A stretch of 64,000 nt of DNA from Spirabiliibacterium pneumoniae (GCF_014884995.1 NZ_JABMII010000006.1:155367-219366); one strand, 5' to 3'; shown: positions 25,969-37,701, counted from the stretch's first letter. Notes: generated from the letters alone by a model not told the origin. A program made the numbers and translations.

Positions 25969-26994
25969 TTAAAAATTGTAGTCATCAATATTATCTTTAG
26001 TGAAAACAACACGCTCAGGTAAAACAATTACACCATTATCATCAGCCTCATAACTATAGCCTTGCACGCTATTAGGTGAAATTTCCACCTCACCAACATT
26101 AGGCACATTGACTTTGTCGCCGATTTTGAATGCTTTACCTTTAAGCATATCATTTGCAATCGCAACAGATAACTTACCTTGCTTAACAACGTCCCATAAC
26201 CCAAATTGTTTTACTGTGCCACGTTTCACATAAGGTCTCATCACATTTGGTGTGCTAAAGCCAACAATAACAACGCCTTGACGTTTTAAATTTTCTGCTG
26301 CTTGGGCAGCAGCTGGCAATGCATTAGCATCAGGTGCAATAACCGCATCTAAGTCGGGATAAGCCTTTAAAATACCTTCTGCTGTCTGCAAGGATTTAAT
26401 CGCATCATTATAGCCAAATTGTGTTGTAACAATTTCCCATTCAGGATGCTCTTTTTGAATTTTATCTTTTGCAACTTTAACCCATTGGTTCTGATCCGTC
26501 ACCGTTGGGCTAGAGTAAAAGAATGCCACTTTAGCTTTTGGCTTGCTAATTTGTGATGATGCCATATCAACCAACATTGCCCCCAACTGCGTTGGTGTGC
26601 CTTGATCGATATAATAGCTTCGACATTCAGGATTTGTATCAGAATCCCATGTTAAGACTTTGACACCTCGCTTCATTGCTCTTTTGAGCGTCGAACATAA
26701 TCCATCGGGTGATACTGCAGCAACAACAATAGCGTTATATCCTTGATTTACAAAGTTATTAATTAGCTGAACTTGGTTTGACACGCTAGGCTCAGTCGGT
26801 CCATCATAGGTAACATCGACACCAAGTTCTTTTCCCATTGCTTGGGCGCCTTGTCCGCCGCTCGTGAAATAACCTACGCCTACAAGTTTAGGAATAAATG
26901 CAATCCTGTCTTTAGCTGATGCCACTGTGCTTAGTGTTACTCCTAATCCTAACGCAACGGCCAAAGCGGTTGTTTTAAAGAATGGCTTTTTCAT
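25969..26994 (-). CDS. lsrB: AI-2 periplasmic binding protein LsrB
   Basis: A 341-residue substrate-binding protein. The signal peptide ends at about residue 27 (VASA). All six AI-2 contacts known from enteric LsrB are conserved: Lys36 (FIPKLVG), Asp117 (TWDSD), Asp167 and Gln168 (VTDQNQ), Pro221 and Ala223 (APDAN). True AI-2 binding is therefore very likely, in contrast to RbsB-type receptors. ATG at 26994 follows AGGAGAAAGATC; the longer frame overlapping lsrD is rejected. Confidence 0.96.
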   Translation of the reverse strand: MKKPFFKTTALAVALGLGVTLSTVASAKDRIAFIPKLVGVGYFTSGGQGAQAMGKELGVDVTYDGPTEPSVSNQVQLINNFVNQGYNAIVVAAVSPDGLCSTLKRAMKRGVKVLTWDSDTNPECRSYYIDQGTPTQLGAMLVDMASSQISKPKAKVAFFYSSPTVTDQNQWVKVAKDKIQKEHPEWEIVTTQFGYNDAIKSLQTAEGILKAYPDLDAVIAPDANALPAAAQAAENLKRQGVVIVGFSTPNVMRPYVKRGTVKQFGLWDVVKQGKLSVAIANDMLKGKAFKIGDKVNVPNVGEVEISPNSVQGYSYEADDNGVIVLPERVVFTKDNIDDYNF

Positions 26995-27020
26995 GATCTT
27001 TCTCCTTATGTGTAAAATGC

Positions 27021-28010
27021 TTAATGTGAACATTTACGACTAAACCAAGCGTATATTGAGCCTGAATATAAACTCAATGATTTGCCAATCAATACAATGA
27101 TCAATAGTGCACCCGATAAAGCGCTTGATATTTCATTGGGTACACCCACCATTTGTAACCCTTGTTGTAAATAACCTATTAAAATTGCAGCAATCGCCGT
27201 TCCAATAACAGAGCCTGCACCACCATAAATATTAGCCCCACCCAGCACCACAGCAGTAATCACTGGCATTAATAATGAACTGCCAAGATCAGAGCGAGCT
27301 GAACCGAAATAGGATACTAATAAAATACCAACAAAAGCGGCAACAATACCCAAAGCACAATAGATAATAAATAACGTTTTATTGACAGGTACAGCACTAT
27401 AACGGGCGGTACGCTCACTTTGCCCAATTAAAAATGTATTTCGACCAATTGTTGTCTTGTGCATCAACAACCAAAAAAGTGCGGTCATGATAGCAAAATA
27501 AATGATAGGCATAGGGATAATCCATAGGGTTTGATTGGCGAACTCAAGTAAAGAATCTGGAAATCCACCAATGCCTTCATAACCTGTCGCCCCTGCAAAG
27601 CCCGACATCAATAGTGCGCCACCTCCATATAGATACATTGTTCCCAGCGTGATCACTAAAGGATTGACTTTGGTATAAATAATCAACAGTGCATTTAATA
27701 ATCCACAAAATGCACCCAATATAAACGTAAGCGGTATAGCAATCATGAGAGGAACATCTAATTTGTACAATACACCTAAAAATATTGCACATAATCCCAC
27801 CGTTGAGCCAAATGAAATATCAATTCCACCACTGACAATAATAAGCGTTAAAGGTAGCGCAAGCATGCCTATATAGATAAAATCACTTGTACTATAAAGC
27901 AACACATTCATATCTAGCATTCTAGGGTTAAACGCACCAAACCCTATTATTTCAATAACGAGTAAACACAGCAGAGTCATTTCCCAAGAATATTTTTTAA
28001 TAACACGCAT
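27021..28010 (-). CDS. lsrD: AI-2 ABC transporter permease LsrD
   Basis: A 329-residue inner membrane permease of the ribose/AI-2 class with about ten hydrophobic segments. [36 protein letters not shown] and [20 protein letters not shown] match LsrD. It pairs with LsrC to form the channel. It is 26 bases before lsrB, which it precedes in transcription. One uptake signal lies inside the gene (near 27480). Confidence 0.94.
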   Translation of the reverse strand: MRVIKKYSWEMTLLCLLVIEIIGFGAFNPRMLDMNVLLYSTSDFIYIGMLALPLTLIIVSGGIDISFGSTVGLCAIFLGVLYKLDVPLMIAIPLTFILGAFCGLLNALLIIYTKVNPLVITLGTMYLYGGGALLMSGFAGATGYEGIGGFPDSLLEFANQTLWIIPMPIIYFAIMTALFWLLMHKTTIGRNTFLIGQSERTARYSAVPVNKTLFIIYCALGIVAAFVGILLVSYFGSARSDLGSSLLMPVITAVVLGGANIYGGAGSVIGTAIAAILIGYLQQGLQMVGVPNEISSALSGALLIIVLIGKSLSLYSGSIYAWFSRKCSH

Positions 28011-28031
28011 TTTTCACCTCATGACCGCACT

Positions 28032-29012
28032 TTAATCTTTTAAAAAGCGAAGATATTTTTGTGTTTTAATACTTTTTTCAATCATCACTCGGATACGTCC
28101 ATCAAACACTAGTACCGCTAGCAACACGATTCCAGCAATAAAGTTATTCCAGTATGCAGGCACCTTCAAAAGCACTAGGACAGTATCTATTTGTATTAAA
28201 AAATATGCACCAAGAATAGCACCTAAAATATTACCCGACCCACCAAGCAGACTTATACCACCTAATACACAAGCTGCTATCGCTTTCATCTCTAAACCAT
28301 TCCCTGTTGAGTTAGGTACAAATCCAATTTGAGATGCAAATACAATACCTGCTAAAGAGGCCATTAATCCGTTAATCATAAAGGCAGAAATCCGAATATA
28401 ATTGATATGCACACCCAGTTGTAAAGCACCTTGTAAGTTATCCCCTACCGCATAAAACTGTCTACCTAATCGTATCTTAGATAAAAAGAAATAGCTCACT
28501 CCAATCATTAAAATAATAAAAATACCAATAATAGAAATATTCATAATATATGGCTCAGATAATGATTTTAGTGATTGAGGAAGTCCTTCAATCCATTTTC
28601 CGCCAGTAATGAGAAGCATAATACCTCGGTATAAGCCCAATGTACCCAAAGTAGCTACAATTGCGGGAATCCGTAAGTTAGTCACTAAAACACCATTGAA
28701 CAACCCTGCTAATAATCCAATGCCAACAGTTCCAATTAGGGCGATGAAAAATCCGTAACCTGTATTGAGCAGGCTCCCCATAATAACCGCACTTAACCCC
28801 ATAATAGAGCCGACAGAAACATCAATGTTACGGGTTAATATTACAAACGTCGCACCAATGGCTAATAAAATCACTATTTGTGAAGAACTAAAAATCATGG
28901 TAATTGTTTGTAAACTAAAGCTATTCCCTGCCGATAGGAATAACAATATAAACATCAGCATAATGGCGAAAAAGATGGTTAACTCTCTATTTTTTTGAAT
29001 AAATTTCCACAT
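28032..29012 (-). CDS. lsrC: AI-2 ABC transporter permease LsrC
   Basis: A 326-residue permease of the same family. [38 protein letters not shown] and [20 protein letters not shown] are diagnostic. ATG at 29012 is preferred over GTG at 29027, because GGAG lies eight bases upstream of the ATG; this start gives a 2-base gap to none, with lsrA ending at 29014. An uptake signal lies between lsrC and lsrD. Confidence 0.94.
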   Translation of the reverse strand: MWKFIQKNRELTIFFAIMLMFILLFLSAGNSFSLQTITMIFSSSQIVILLAIGATFVILTRNIDVSVGSIMGLSAVIMGSLLNTGYGFFIALIGTVGIGLLAGLFNGVLVTNLRIPAIVATLGTLGLYRGIMLLITGGKWIEGLPQSLKSLSEPYIMNISIIGIFIILMIGVSYFFLSKIRLGRQFYAVGDNLQGALQLGVHINYIRISAFMINGLMASLAGIVFASQIGFVPNSTGNGLEMKAIAACVLGGISLLGGSGNILGAILGAYFLIQIDTVLVLLKVPAYWNNFIAGIVLLAVLVFDGRIRVMIEKSIKTQKYLRFLKD

Positions 29013-29013
29013 A

Positions 29014-30525
29014 TTACTGCTCTCCACTAAATGCCATTTGCATGATACGTTCTGAAGATATTTGTTCCCCTATTAATGAAGGACTTATTTCTCCATCGTG
29101 CATGACAATAACCCTATCAGACATCAATTCTATTTCTTCTAAATCGGAAGAAATAAACAAAACAGCAACACTCTGTTTCGCAATATTTTTTATTAATTGA
29201 TAAATGTCTGCTCTTGCGCCTACATCAACGCCACGGGTAGGCTCATCAACAATTAACAAGGCAGGGTTAGCCTCTAAACATTTTGCAATTAATATCTTTT
29301 GCTGATTGCCACCTGAAAGCGTACGAACGCTCTGCTCAGGACTATTAAACTTAATCCCGATAGCACGTTGATAACGCTCAAAAATAGCATTTTCTTTAGC
29401 GCTATTGATCAACAATCCCATTTTGCTATATGTCAATCCATTCGTATTCCAAGATAGCGGAGCATCTAAATAGAGTCCTGAGGCTTGCCTATCCTCAGGC
29501 AAATAAACAATACCTTGATCCAACCGTTCACGAATAGATAGCTTATTGATTATCTGATCAAGAAATAGAATCTCTCCTTGTCTTGCCTGACGAAGTCCAT
29601 AGATGGTTTCGGCAAGTTCTGTTCGCCCCGCTCCCACTACACCAGCTAATCCCAAAATCTCACCAGGGAAAATCTCCAAATCAATTTGCTTAAAGCCTTC
29701 ACCACGCAAATTCTTGAGCGTTAATACAGGCTTGGATTTATCTTTTATACGATGGTGTCCTGGTAACTCTAGCCATAACTTTTGTGAATCACTTAATTTT
29801 GCATTTTTAGAACCTGGCGTTATAGCATCAATAACATCATCTCTATTCAAATCAGGAGTGTTACCATGTAGAGCGATATAACCATCTCTCATCACACTAA
29901 TCTCATCAGCAATTCGATAAACTTCTGGCAACTTGTGGGAAATAAAAACTATTCCAACCCCTTTTGATAAGAGCTTCTGAATCTGTTTAAATAAATTTTC
30001 TGTTTCTACGGGCGTTAACGATGCAGTAGGTTCGTCTAAGATGAGAATTTTTGCATCTCTCATCAACCCACGCATAATTTCAACAAGCTGTTGATCAGCC
30101 ACCTCAAGTAAACCTGCTTGGCTGTCTAACGATAAATGACAATTTAAATCACCTAATAATTTTTCTAACTTTTTGATGTTATCCCTATGCTGAGCAAGCC
30201 CAAACAGAATATTTTCTTGTACGCTTAAATTCGGAAACAATAAAGGCTCTTGTGGAACCAAATAGATACCTAATGTATGAGCTTTATGTGGTGTTAAATG
30301 ATCTTGCACGACATCATGAATCCTAATTTCACCACTATCAGGTAGTTCAACACCTGCGATAATTTTCATCAATGTCGATTTTCCTGCACCATTACCACCA
30401 AGTAACGCATGTACTCTTCCAGCCAGCAGCGTAAAATCGATATTTTTTAATACACTGACGCTGGAAAACGATTTACTCACACCCTGTACTTTGAGAAGTG
30501 CTGTTGGTTCAACTGTATTAGCCAT
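29014..30525 (-). CDS. lsrA: AI-2 ABC transporter ATP-binding protein LsrA
   Basis: A 503-residue double ATPase of the sugar type. The first domain has Walker [10 protein letters not shown] and Walker [11 protein letters not shown]; the second has the usual degenerate loop [10 protein letters not shown], the signature LSGGNQQK and [13 protein letters not shown]. It powers LsrCD import of AI-2. It is the first gene of lsrACDBFGE, reading away from lsrR across a 238-base control region. Confidence 0.95.
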   Translation of the reverse strand: MANTVEPTALLKVQGVSKSFSSVSVLKNIDFTLLAGRVHALLGGNGAGKSTLMKIIAGVELPDSGEIRIHDVVQDHLTPHKAHTLGIYLVPQEPLLFPNLSVQENILFGLAQHRDNIKKLEKLLGDLNCHLSLDSQAGLLEVADQQLVEIMRGLMRDAKILILDEPTASLTPVETENLFKQIQKLLSKGVGIVFISHKLPEVYRIADEISVMRDGYIALHGNTPDLNRDDVIDAITPGSKNAKLSDSQKLWLELPGHHRIKDKSKPVLTLKNLRGEGFKQIDLEIFPGEILGLAGVVGAGRTELAETIYGLRQARQGEILFLDQIINKLSIRERLDQGIVYLPEDRQASGLYLDAPLSWNTNGLTYSKMGLLINSAKENAIFERYQRAIGIKFNSPEQSVRTLSGGNQQKILIAKCLEANPALLIVDEPTRGVDVGARADIYQLIKNIAKQSVAVLFISSDLEEIELMSDRVIVMHDGEISPSLIGEQISSERIMQMAFSGEQ

Positions 30526-30534
30526 ATACCACCA

Positions 30535-30569
30535 TTGAACAAAAATATTTTAAAAATTCATATGTTCAA
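30535..30569. promoter_or_regulatory. Inverted repeat next to lsrA, candidate LsrR operator
   Basis: TTGAACA (30535-30541) and TGTTCAA (30563-30569) face each other across 21 bases, ten bases upstream of the lsrA start codon. Further TTGAAC and AGAACA copies occur near 30667 and 30700. A dyad over three helical turns fits a tetrameric SorC-family repressor such as LsrR, but I have no direct evidence of binding. Confidence 0.4.
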
Positions 30570-30596
30570 AAATATATCATAAAATTCATTTTATTC

Positions 30597-30612
30597 TGTG
30601 ATTGAAATCACA
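30597..30612. promoter_or_regulatory. Perfect CRP site in the lsrA-lsrR gap
   Basis: TGTGA-TTGAAA-TCACA is a perfect CRP core, 72 bases upstream of the lsrA start codon. CRP-cAMP activates lsr operons in E. coli and Aggregatibacter. Confidence 0.75.
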
Positions 30613-30665
30613 AAATTCTTAAAAATATTTTTTTTAATTATTTTTATAGACTAAAAAAGCCATTT

Positions 30666-30681
30666 TTTGAACTAAATCACA
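30666..30681. promoter_or_regulatory. Second CRP site in the lsrA-lsrR gap
   Basis: TTTGA-ACTAAA-TCACA matches 9 of 10 core bases. It lies 83 bases upstream of the lsrR start codon and probably serves that promoter, giving one CRP site per direction. Confidence 0.55.
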
Positions 30682-30763
30682 AAATTCACTTTTTTTAGAA
30701 AGAACAATTGGTAAAATAATTATCATATGATTATGCTAAACACATAAAGCAGAGGACATCAAA

Positions 30764-31726
30764 ATGAATGATCTGGATAGTAACAAATTTACTTTTAGCT
30801 CAGATTGTGAGGAAGAGCTTTTAGCGAGGATTGGTTGGTTTTATTACCATGACAATCTTACACAAAATGAAATTGGAAAGTTACTCAATATCCCTAGGCT
30901 GAAAGTTTCGAGACTATTAGAGAAAGCGCGTCAAATTGGTTTGATTAAGGTTGAAATCCGCTCTCGTTTTACGGGTTGTCTAGAATTAGAAGAGGCTCTA
31001 AAGCGGACATTTCATCTAAAACATATTCGAGTCATTCCTGCCTTAGAGTCGCATGAAATCAATGCTCGCCTCGGTATCGCAGCATCACAGTTACTAGGTA
31101 CACTTATGATGCCAAATGACTTGTTAGCCATTGGCTTTGGTGAAACCATCATGGAAACCATCAAACACAGTAATGAGTTTATCACTCATAATAATATTAA
31201 ACTTATTACTCTCTCTGGTGGTGTGGGCCCCTATATGAAGGGAATTGGACAGCTGAGTAGTAATTGTAATGTCAGCATTATCCCTGCTCCTCTTAGAGTA
31301 TCATCGCGAGAAGCGGCAAATTTCTTTAAAAAAGAAGATTCAATTAAAAATATCATGCTTGCAGCCAGTTCTGCTAATGTTGCCATCGTCGGTATTGGTG
31401 CAACGTTACAAAAAGGTCAAGCAACACTGCTACGCTCAGGCTATATTACTGAAGAAAGTCAGCAACAACTTCGTCAAGAAGGTGCTATTGGGGACATTCT
31501 TGGATACTTTATGCAGGCAGATGGACGAATTAAAGATAATGTATCGCTTCATGATGAATTAATTAGTGTATCACTTGATAAGCTAAAACAAATTACTAAT
31601 GTAGTCGGCATCGCAGGCGGAGAAAACAAAGTTGATGCTATATACAGCGCACTGAAAGGCAAATATATAAATTCTCTTGTTACCGAAGAAAATACTGCAA
31701 AAAGACTACTCGCCAAACACATCTAG
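30764..31726 (+). CDS. lsrR: AI-2-responsive repressor LsrR
   Basis: A 320-residue SorC-family regulator. An N-terminal helix-turn-helix is seen at about residues 32-53 (DNLTQNEIGKLLNIPRLKVS), followed by the sugar-phosphate-binding domain with LLAIGFGETIMETI, TLSGGVGPYM and NVAIVGIGAT. LsrR represses lsr until phospho-AI-2 is bound. It is divergent from lsrA and precedes lsrK by 29 bases, so lsrRK form one transcript. Confidence 0.94.
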   Translation: MNDLDSNKFTFSSDCEEELLARIGWFYYHDNLTQNEIGKLLNIPRLKVSRLLEKARQIGLIKVEIRSRFTGCLELEEALKRTFHLKHIRVIPALESHEINARLGIAASQLLGTLMMPNDLLAIGFGETIMETIKHSNEFITHNNIKLITLSGGVGPYMKGIGQLSSNCNVSIIPAPLRVSSREAANFFKKEDSIKNIMLAASSANVAIVGIGATLQKGQATLLRSGYITEESQQQLRQEGAIGDILGYFMQADGRIKDNVSLHDELISVSLDKLKQITNVVGIAGGENKVDAIYSALKGKYINSLVTEENTAKRLLAKHI

Positions 31727-31755
31727 ATTAATTCAACTTGTTCGAGGGAGTTCCT

Positions 31756-33327
31756 ATGGCTAGTCAAAATCAATACTTAATGGCATTAGACGCTGGCACA
31801 GGTAGTGTTCGTGCTGTCATATTTGATCTTCAAGGTAATCAAATTGCAACCGCACAACAAGAATGGACTCACCAAACTGATCCTAATATTCCAGGATCAA
31901 TGAATTTTAATTTAGAGAAGAACTGGCAACTTGCCATTTCGTGTATCGCTCAAGCTATCAAAAAATCTCAGATCCAGCCCTCTGATATCAAAGCAATATC
32001 TACCTGCTCTATGCGTGAAGCAATTGTATTATATGATTCAAACAAAGCACCTATTTGGGCTTGTGGTAATGTTGATGCAAGGGCAATAAAGGAAGTTAAG
32101 CGGTTAAAAAATCGTGATGATGACTACGAAAAAACAATGTATAACAGCTCTGGGCAAACGTTATCACTAAGTGCAGTGCCAAGATTACTATGGTTAAAAG
32201 AAAATCAGCCTAGTATCTATAAAAAAGCACAGTTTATGACAATGCTGAGTGATTGGCTTGGCTTTATGCTCACAGGTGAAATTTCAGTAGAACCTTCCAA
32301 CGCGGGCACAACAGGATTAATTAATCTTGAAACGAGACAGTGGGATACAACATTACTCGAAAATGTTGGGCTAAATCCTAACTTGCTACCACCCGTGAAA
32401 GAAACGGGTGAACGACTGGGTTATGTTACCGAGAATATTACACACCAAACTGGGCTGGCTATTAATACGCCTGTTATTGTGGGCGGAGGAGATGTTCAGT
32501 TAGGTTGCGTCGGCTTAGGTGTAACAGCGCCCACCCAAGCGGCGATTATCGGAGGCACATTTTGGCAACAAGTTGTTAATTTACCAAATGCAAAAACCGA
32601 TCCTAATATGAATGTGAGAATTAATCCTCATGTTATTCCACCACTGGTTCAAGCCGAATCGATCAGTTTCTTTACAGGACTAACGATGCGCTGGTTTAGA
32701 GATGTGTTCTGCCATGAAGAAATCGTCCAAGCAGAAAAGGAAGGCGTAGACGCTTATAGTTTATTAGAATCGCAAGCACAACTCGTCCCTGTCGGTTCAA
32801 ATGATGTCATACCTATCTTTTCTGACGCAATGCACTATGCCAACTGGTATCACGCTGCCCCTTCATTCATCAATTTGTCTATATCACCTGAAAAATGTAA
32901 CAAAGCCGTACTTTTCAGGGCATTAGAAGAAAATGCCGCCATTGTATCAGCTTATAATTTAAGACAAGTTGAGCAATTCTCAGGCATCAAATTATCTTCC
33001 ATCATCTTCGCTGGCGGTGGGTCAAAAGGAACGCTATGGTCACAAATCCTTGCCGACGTAACAGGGCTTATTATCCATGTCCCTGTCGTTAAAGAAGCAA
33101 CGGCCTTAGGCTGCGCCATTGCCGCTGGAGTCGGCATTGGTTTATATGCTTCAATGCAGCAAGCAGGTGAACAACTAGTCAAAATTGAACGTACCTACTA
33201 TCCCAATCCAGAGCACAACCGCTTATACCAAGGCCACATGCAGAAATGGGAAAAAGTCTATTCTGCTCAGCTAGCCCTAGTCAATCATGGACTAACTGAA
33301 TCGTTATGGAAAGCCCCTGGCGTTTAG
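31756..33327 (+). CDS. lsrK: Autoinducer-2 kinase LsrK
   Basis: A 523-residue FGGY-family kinase that phosphorylates AI-2 in the cytoplasm, trapping it and making the LsrR inducer. [51 protein letters not shown] and [20 protein letters not shown] match LsrK. ATG at 31756 has GGGAG six bases upstream. Its TAG stop is interlocked with the TAA stop of convergent argD (shared bases 33325-33326). Confidence 0.95.
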   Translation: MASQNQYLMALDAGTGSVRAVIFDLQGNQIATAQQEWTHQTDPNIPGSMNFNLEKNWQLAISCIAQAIKKSQIQPSDIKAISTCSMREAIVLYDSNKAPIWACGNVDARAIKEVKRLKNRDDDYEKTMYNSSGQTLSLSAVPRLLWLKENQPSIYKKAQFMTMLSDWLGFMLTGEISVEPSNAGTTGLINLETRQWDTTLLENVGLNPNLLPPVKETGERLGYVTENITHQTGLAINTPVIVGGGDVQLGCVGLGVTAPTQAAIIGGTFWQQVVNLPNAKTDPNMNVRINPHVIPPLVQAESISFFTGLTMRWFRDVFCHEEIVQAEKEGVDAYSLLESQAQLVPVGSNDVIPIFSDAMHYANWYHAAPSFINLSISPEKCNKAVLFRALEENAAIVSAYNLRQVEQFSGIKLSSIIFAGGGSKGTLWSQILADVTGLIIHVPVVKEATALGCAIAAGVGIGLYASMQQAGEQLVKIERTYYPNPEHNRLYQGHMQKWEKVYSAQLALVNHGLTESLWKAPGV

Positions 33328-34532
33328 GCACGTTGAACAAACACCTCAACTGTTTTTTCAAAGCGTGCTAGGCCTTGGGAGAATTCGTCATCGGTGATGT
33401 TTAGTGAAGGGGCGAGGCGGATGACATTGGGGCCTGCGAGCAGGAGCATTAAGCCGTGCTGGTTGGCAAGTGCGTTAAATTCTGCGGCTTTGCCGTGATA
33501 AAGTGTATCTAATTCGCAGCCTAGCAGCAGCCCCTGACCGCGGATTTGGCGGAATAACCGCACTTTTTGATTCAGGCGTTCCAGCGCGGTAAATAATTGT
33601 TGTGAGCGAGTGCTTACTTGTATTAAAAAGTGCGGTTGGCTAATCAAATCAAGCACTTTGTTCGCCACTGCACACGCTAGAGGGTTGCCGCCAAAAGTGG
33701 TGCCGTGTACGCCTAGAGTAAAACTTTTCGCAATGTGATCGCGTGCAAGCATGGCGCCAATTGGGAAACCATTGCCCAGCGCTTTGGCGGTGGTGAGAAT
33801 GTCAGGCTCAATATCAGTGTGCATGTAGGCATAAAGTTTGCCTGTGCGCCCCACGCCCGTTTGCACTTCGTCAAAAATTAACAGTGCGTTATATTGATCA
33901 CAGACCTCACGCAGCCCGTGTAAAAAGTGCGGTTCGGCTGGAATCACCCCGCCCTCACCTAAAATCGGCTCAACAATAATGGCGCAAGTGTGATCGTCAA
34001 TCACGGCTTTCACCGCGTTAAGATCATTATATGGCACATGCACAATGTCTGCTGGCTTTGGCCCAAAACCATCCGAATATTTTGGCTGCCCGCCAACGCT
34101 AACCGTAAACAGTGTTCGCCCGTGAAAACTTTGTTTAAAGGCGATGATTTTCGTTTTATGCGCACCAAAACGATCCACGGCATAACGGCGTGCCAGTTTC
34201 AGGGCAGCTTCATTTGCCTCCGCGCCTGAATTACAGAAAAAAGTGCGGTCAGCGAAGGTTAAATCGGCTAATTTTGACGCCAATGCGAGCGCAGGTTCAT
34301 TGGTAAACCAATTGCTTGAATGCCACAACGTTTGGCTTTGCGCTTGCAGCACCGACACTACCTCGAGGTGGCAGTGACCAAGAGCATTGACGGCGATGCC
34401 ACTGGTGAAGTCAATATACTCTTTACCAGCCTGATCCCACACGCGAGCGCCTTGCCCACGCACAGGAATAAATTGTGCGGGTGCATAATTTTGCATTAAA
34501 ACTTTATCAAAGAGATCGCGTGTCAGTTGCAT
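33324..34532 (-). CDS. argD: Acetylornithine/succinyldiaminopimelate aminotransferase
   Basis: A 402-residue class III PLP aminotransferase used in arginine and lysine synthesis. [49 protein letters not shown] and the PLP lysine in [15 protein letters not shown] are all present. Composition and uptake-signal density return to the core level here, in contrast with lsrK. It starts 91 bases after tldD ends, with a terminator hairpin between, so it is probably transcribed alone. Confidence 0.93.
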   Translation of the reverse strand: MQLTRDLFDKVLMQNYAPAQFIPVRGQGARVWDQAGKEYIDFTSGIAVNALGHCHLEVVSVLQAQSQTLWHSSNWFTNEPALALASKLADLTFADRTFFCNSGAEANEAALKLARRYAVDRFGAHKTKIIAFKQSFHGRTLFTVSVGGQPKYSDGFGPKPADIVHVPYNDLNAVKAVIDDHTCAIIVEPILGEGGVIPAEPHFLHGLREVCDQYNALLIFDEVQTGVGRTGKLYAYMHTDIEPDILTTAKALGNGFPIGAMLARDHIAKSFTLGVHGTTFGGNPLACAVANKVLDLISQPHFLIQVSTRSQQLFTALERLNQKVRLFRQIRGQGLLLGCELDTLYHGKAAEFNALANQHGLMLLLAGPNVIRLAPSLNITDDEFSQGLARFEKTVEVFVQRA

Positions 34533-34560
34533 AATTTGTCCTTAATATTGAATGATATGC

Positions 34561-34584
34561 AAAGTGCGGACAACACCGCACTTT
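34561..34584 (-). terminator. tldD-side terminator
   Basis: AAAGTGCGG and CCGCACTTT form a 9-base stem around 6 bases, in the 91-base gap between tldD and argD on the reverse strand. Confidence 0.5.
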
Positions 34585-34623
34585 TGAATAATTATGCAAC
34601 AAAATAGAATTTATTGTCAATTA

Positions 34624-36069
34624 TTATGATGTACCACCCACAGTGATGTGATCAATTTTCAGCGCAGGCTGCCCAACGCCAACAGGCACGCTTTGCCCCT
34701 CTTTACCACACACACCAATGCCTGGATCGAGTTCGCTTTCATCACCCACCATGGAAATTTGCTGCATGGCTTCAATGCCTGAGCCAATCAAGGTTGCGCC
34801 AATAATCGGCTTGCCTAGCTTGCCTTTTTCGATTAAATATGCTTCAGAGGCCGAGAACACAAATTTGCCTGAGGTAATATCCACTTGCCCGCCGCCAAAG
34901 TGCGGTGCGTAAATGCCATAATCCACGCTGGCAATCATATCCTCTAGTGTGCTTTCACCTGCAAGCATATAAGTATTCGTCATACGAGGCATCGGCAAAT
35001 GTGCATAAGACTCCCGCCGCCCATTGCCTGTTGGCTGCATGCCCATTAAGCGCGCGTTCATTTTGTCTTGCATATATCCTTGCAGTACGCCATCTTTAAT
35101 CAGCACATTACGTTGGCTTGGCACGCCTTCGTCATCAATCGTCAGCGAGCCACGACGGTCGGCTATCGTGCCGTCGTCCACGATAGTACACAAAGGAGAG
35201 GTCACCAGCTCACCGATGCGATCGGTGAAAAACGACGATTTTTTACGATTAAAATCTCCTTCCAGCCCGTGTCCAACCGCCTCATGCAATAACACACCTG
35301 GCCAGCCAGCGCCTAAAATCACAGGCATCATGCCAGCGGGCGCACTCACAGCGCTCAGTTTAACCAACGCTTGACGCACAGCTTCTTTCGTGAACCACAC
35401 CGCACGACTTACGCCTTGATAGTCCTGCATAAACCATTGCAATGAAAAACGCCCACCTGCGCCTGCGCTGCCACTTTCTCGCTTGCCATCTTGCTCCACC
35501 AGCACCGAAATTGACAACCGCACCAATGGGCGGATGTCTGCCGCCAATGTGCCGTCGGTCGCGGCCACCAACACTTCTTCATAAAGTGCGTTAATGCTCG
35601 CCGAAACCCGCACCACCCGCGGATCTTCTGCCCGTGCTGTTTGATCTATCAGATGCAACAGCGCGATTTTTTCTTCACGTTTTAAACTTTCCAGTGGGTC
35701 AAGGTGTGTATAACGCTGCGGTGCGTACACGCCTTTGAGCTGCAAACCGCACTTTAGGCTACCTTGCGCCTGCACGATGCCTTTGGTGGCTTGCACGCAC
35801 TGATTGAGCTGCGCAAAATTAATCTGATCAGCATAGGCAAAGGCCGTTTTCTCGCCACTGATAGCGCGCACGCCAACGCCACAGTCAATGTAAAAGCCGC
35901 CTTCTTTGATAATGCTGTCTTCGAGCACCCAGTTTTCATTTTTACTGCTTTGAAAAAAGAGATCAGCGTAATCGATTGCGCGATCACTGTATTGATCCAA
36001 TACGTTGCCGAGATCATCAAAGGTTAAATTTTCAGGGCCTAATAACGCGTTACTCACTTGTGGTAACAT
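34624..36069 (-). CDS. tldD: Metalloprotease TldD
   Basis: A 481-residue zinc protease of family U62/M103. The HExxxH site is in [20 protein letters not shown], and [29 protein letters not shown] and GNDCR-like C-terminal region variants ([20 protein letters not shown]) follow. It works with TldE (PmbA), not in this window, to process peptides such as microcin precursors or the CcdA antitoxin in E. coli. It lies 21 bases after rng on the same strand. Confidence 0.94.
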   Translation of the reverse strand: MLPQVSNALLGPENLTFDDLGNVLDQYSDRAIDYADLFFQSSKNENWVLEDSIIKEGGFYIDCGVGVRAISGEKTAFAYADQINFAQLNQCVQATKGIVQAQGSLKCGLQLKGVYAPQRYTHLDPLESLKREEKIALLHLIDQTARAEDPRVVRVSASINALYEEVLVAATDGTLAADIRPLVRLSISVLVEQDGKRESGSAGAGGRFSLQWFMQDYQGVSRAVWFTKEAVRQALVKLSAVSAPAGMMPVILGAGWPGVLLHEAVGHGLEGDFNRKKSSFFTDRIGELVTSPLCTIVDDGTIADRRGSLTIDDEGVPSQRNVLIKDGVLQGYMQDKMNARLMGMQPTGNGRRESYAHLPMPRMTNTYMLAGESTLEDMIASVDYGIYAPHFGGGQVDITSGKFVFSASEAYLIEKGKLGKPIIGATLIGSGIEAMQQISMVGDESELDPGIGVCGKEGQSVPVGVGQPALKIDHITVGGTS

Positions 36070-36090
36070 AATTCATTCCTTAAAGTGCGG

Positions 36091-37569
36091 TTAGATCATA
36101 ACCACATCAAATTGTTCTTGATGATAAAAAACTTCCGTTTTTATCTGTACTTGCTTGCCGATAAACACTTCTAATTCGGCTAAAATGCCGTGTGCTTCTT
36201 CGTTGATTAAATACTCTGCCACCGCACGCGAAGCATAGACTAAAAATTGCTCACAATCGTATTGATGGTGAATGCGCACAATCTCACGCACGATTTCATA
36301 ACTGATGGTTTCCACCGTTTTTGCCATGCCACGCCCATGGCATGCTGGGCATTCTTGGCATAATACACGCTCTAAGCTTTCGCGGGTGCGCTTACGCGTC
36401 ATTTCCACCAGCCCAAGCTGAGTGAATCCATTCACAGTGGTTTTCACCCTGTCTTTCGACAGCGCCTCGCTCAGCGATTGCAATACGCGTGTACGGTGTT
36501 CTTCACTTTGCATATCAATAAAATCAATGATAATAATACCGCCAAGATTGCGTAATTGTAATTGCTGAGCAATGGTTTGCGTAGCTTCAATATTAGTATT
36601 AAAAATCGTTTCTTCCAAATTGCGATGCCCAACGAAAGCGCCTGTATTGATGTCAATGGTGGTCATCGCTTCGGTTTGCTCAATAATCAAATAGCCACCC
36701 GATTTCAGGTTGACCCGCTTATCCAGCGCACGCCCGATTGCCTCTTCCACGCCATAGAGATCAAACAACGGTGGGCTGCCCGTGTAAAGGCTGACTCGCT
36801 CGGTTAATTCGGGCATAAACTCTTCAGTGAACGTTTTCACATCTTGATGGGTCAATTTGGAGTCGATACGAATCAGATCCAGCGGTGTGCCAACAAAATC
36901 CCGTAACACGCGCTGCGCCAATGCCAGCTCACCGTAAAGCATCGAACGTGTTGGATAACGCCCTTTGCGCTCCATCACCTTGCGCCACAACCGCTTGAGA
37001 AACTGCGCATCTTGCTTGATTTCCTCTTCCGAGCACCCTTCTGCGGCAGTGCGCACAATAAAACCGCCGAGTTCATCACAATAGCCACTGACTAAATCTT
37101 TTAAGCGCTGGCGCTCGCCTTCACTTTCAATGCGTTGCGATACGCCCACATGGCTATTTTCAGGCATAAACACTAAATAACGTGACGGCAACGTGATGTC
37201 GGTGGTCAACCGCGCGCCTTTGGTGCCTAGCGGGTCTTTGACCACTTGCACCACAATGTCTTGCCCCTCACGCACCAGCTCGCTGATATCTTTGACCACA
37301 AATTGTTGCTTTTCGCATTCATCAACGCATTCTGTGTGGGAGACAATATCCGAGGCGTGCAAAAAAGCCGCTTTATCTAACCCAATATCCACAAATGCCG
37401 ACTGCATGCCAGGCAGCACGCGCATCACGCGCCCTTTGTAGATGTTGCCAACAATGCCGCGCTTGGCCTCACGCTCAATATGCACTTCTTTGAGCACGCC
37501 CGTATCTAACAGCGCAATACGCGTTTCATTTGGGGTGACATTGACTAACAATTCAACACTTGAGCTCAT
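36091..37569 (-). CDS. rng: Ribonuclease G
   Basis: A 492-residue RNase E/G endoribonuclease active on 16S rRNA 5' ends and some mRNAs. The S1 domain is N-terminal (GNIYKGRVMRVLPGMQSAFV). Catalytic aspartates lie in TTIDINTGAFVG and IIIDFIDMQ, and the zinc-link cysteines in CQECPACHGRG. It lacks the long C-terminal scaffold of RNase E. I use ATG 37569 because AGGAAAT precedes it; the frame extends 7 codons upstream. It probably leads rng-tldD. Confidence 0.94.
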   Translation of the reverse strand: MSSSVELLVNVTPNETRIALLDTGVLKEVHIEREAKRGIVGNIYKGRVMRVLPGMQSAFVDIGLDKAAFLHASDIVSHTECVDECEKQQFVVKDISELVREGQDIVVQVVKDPLGTKGARLTTDITLPSRYLVFMPENSHVGVSQRIESEGERQRLKDLVSGYCDELGGFIVRTAAEGCSEEEIKQDAQFLKRLWRKVMERKGRYPTRSMLYGELALAQRVLRDFVGTPLDLIRIDSKLTHQDVKTFTEEFMPELTERVSLYTGSPPLFDLYGVEEAIGRALDKRVNLKSGGYLIIEQTEAMTTIDINTGAFVGHRNLEETIFNTNIEATQTIAQQLQLRNLGGIIIIDFIDMQSEEHRTRVLQSLSEALSKDRVKTTVNGFTQLGLVEMTRKRTRESLERVLCQECPACHGRGMAKTVETISYEIVREIVRIHHQYDCEQFLVYASRAVAEYLINEEAHGILAELEVFIGKQVQIKTEVFYHQEQFDVVMI

Positions 37570-37640
37570 AGTATTTCCTAATAATTTCAATGATATTATT
37601 CTAACTCAAAGTGCGGTTGAGCAAAATCGACTTTTACAAA

Positions 37641-37672
37641 TAAAAAAGACTAAGGCACGCTTAGTCTTCTTC
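37641..37672 (-). terminator. clpX terminator
   Basis: AAGACTAAG and CTTAGTCTT form a 9-base stem with a 5-base loop; the A-run at 37642-37647 becomes a U-tract on the reverse strand. It is about 35 bases past the clpX stop. Confidence 0.75.
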
Positions 37673-37701
37673 AATCCCATTTCGCCTTAGCTGGCGTTAG
37701 C

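Noticed and set aside
34624..36069. Idea that tldD is part of a peptide-modification cluster
   Set aside because: No precursor peptide or radical SAM gene is adjacent; rng-tldD is a common core arrangement.
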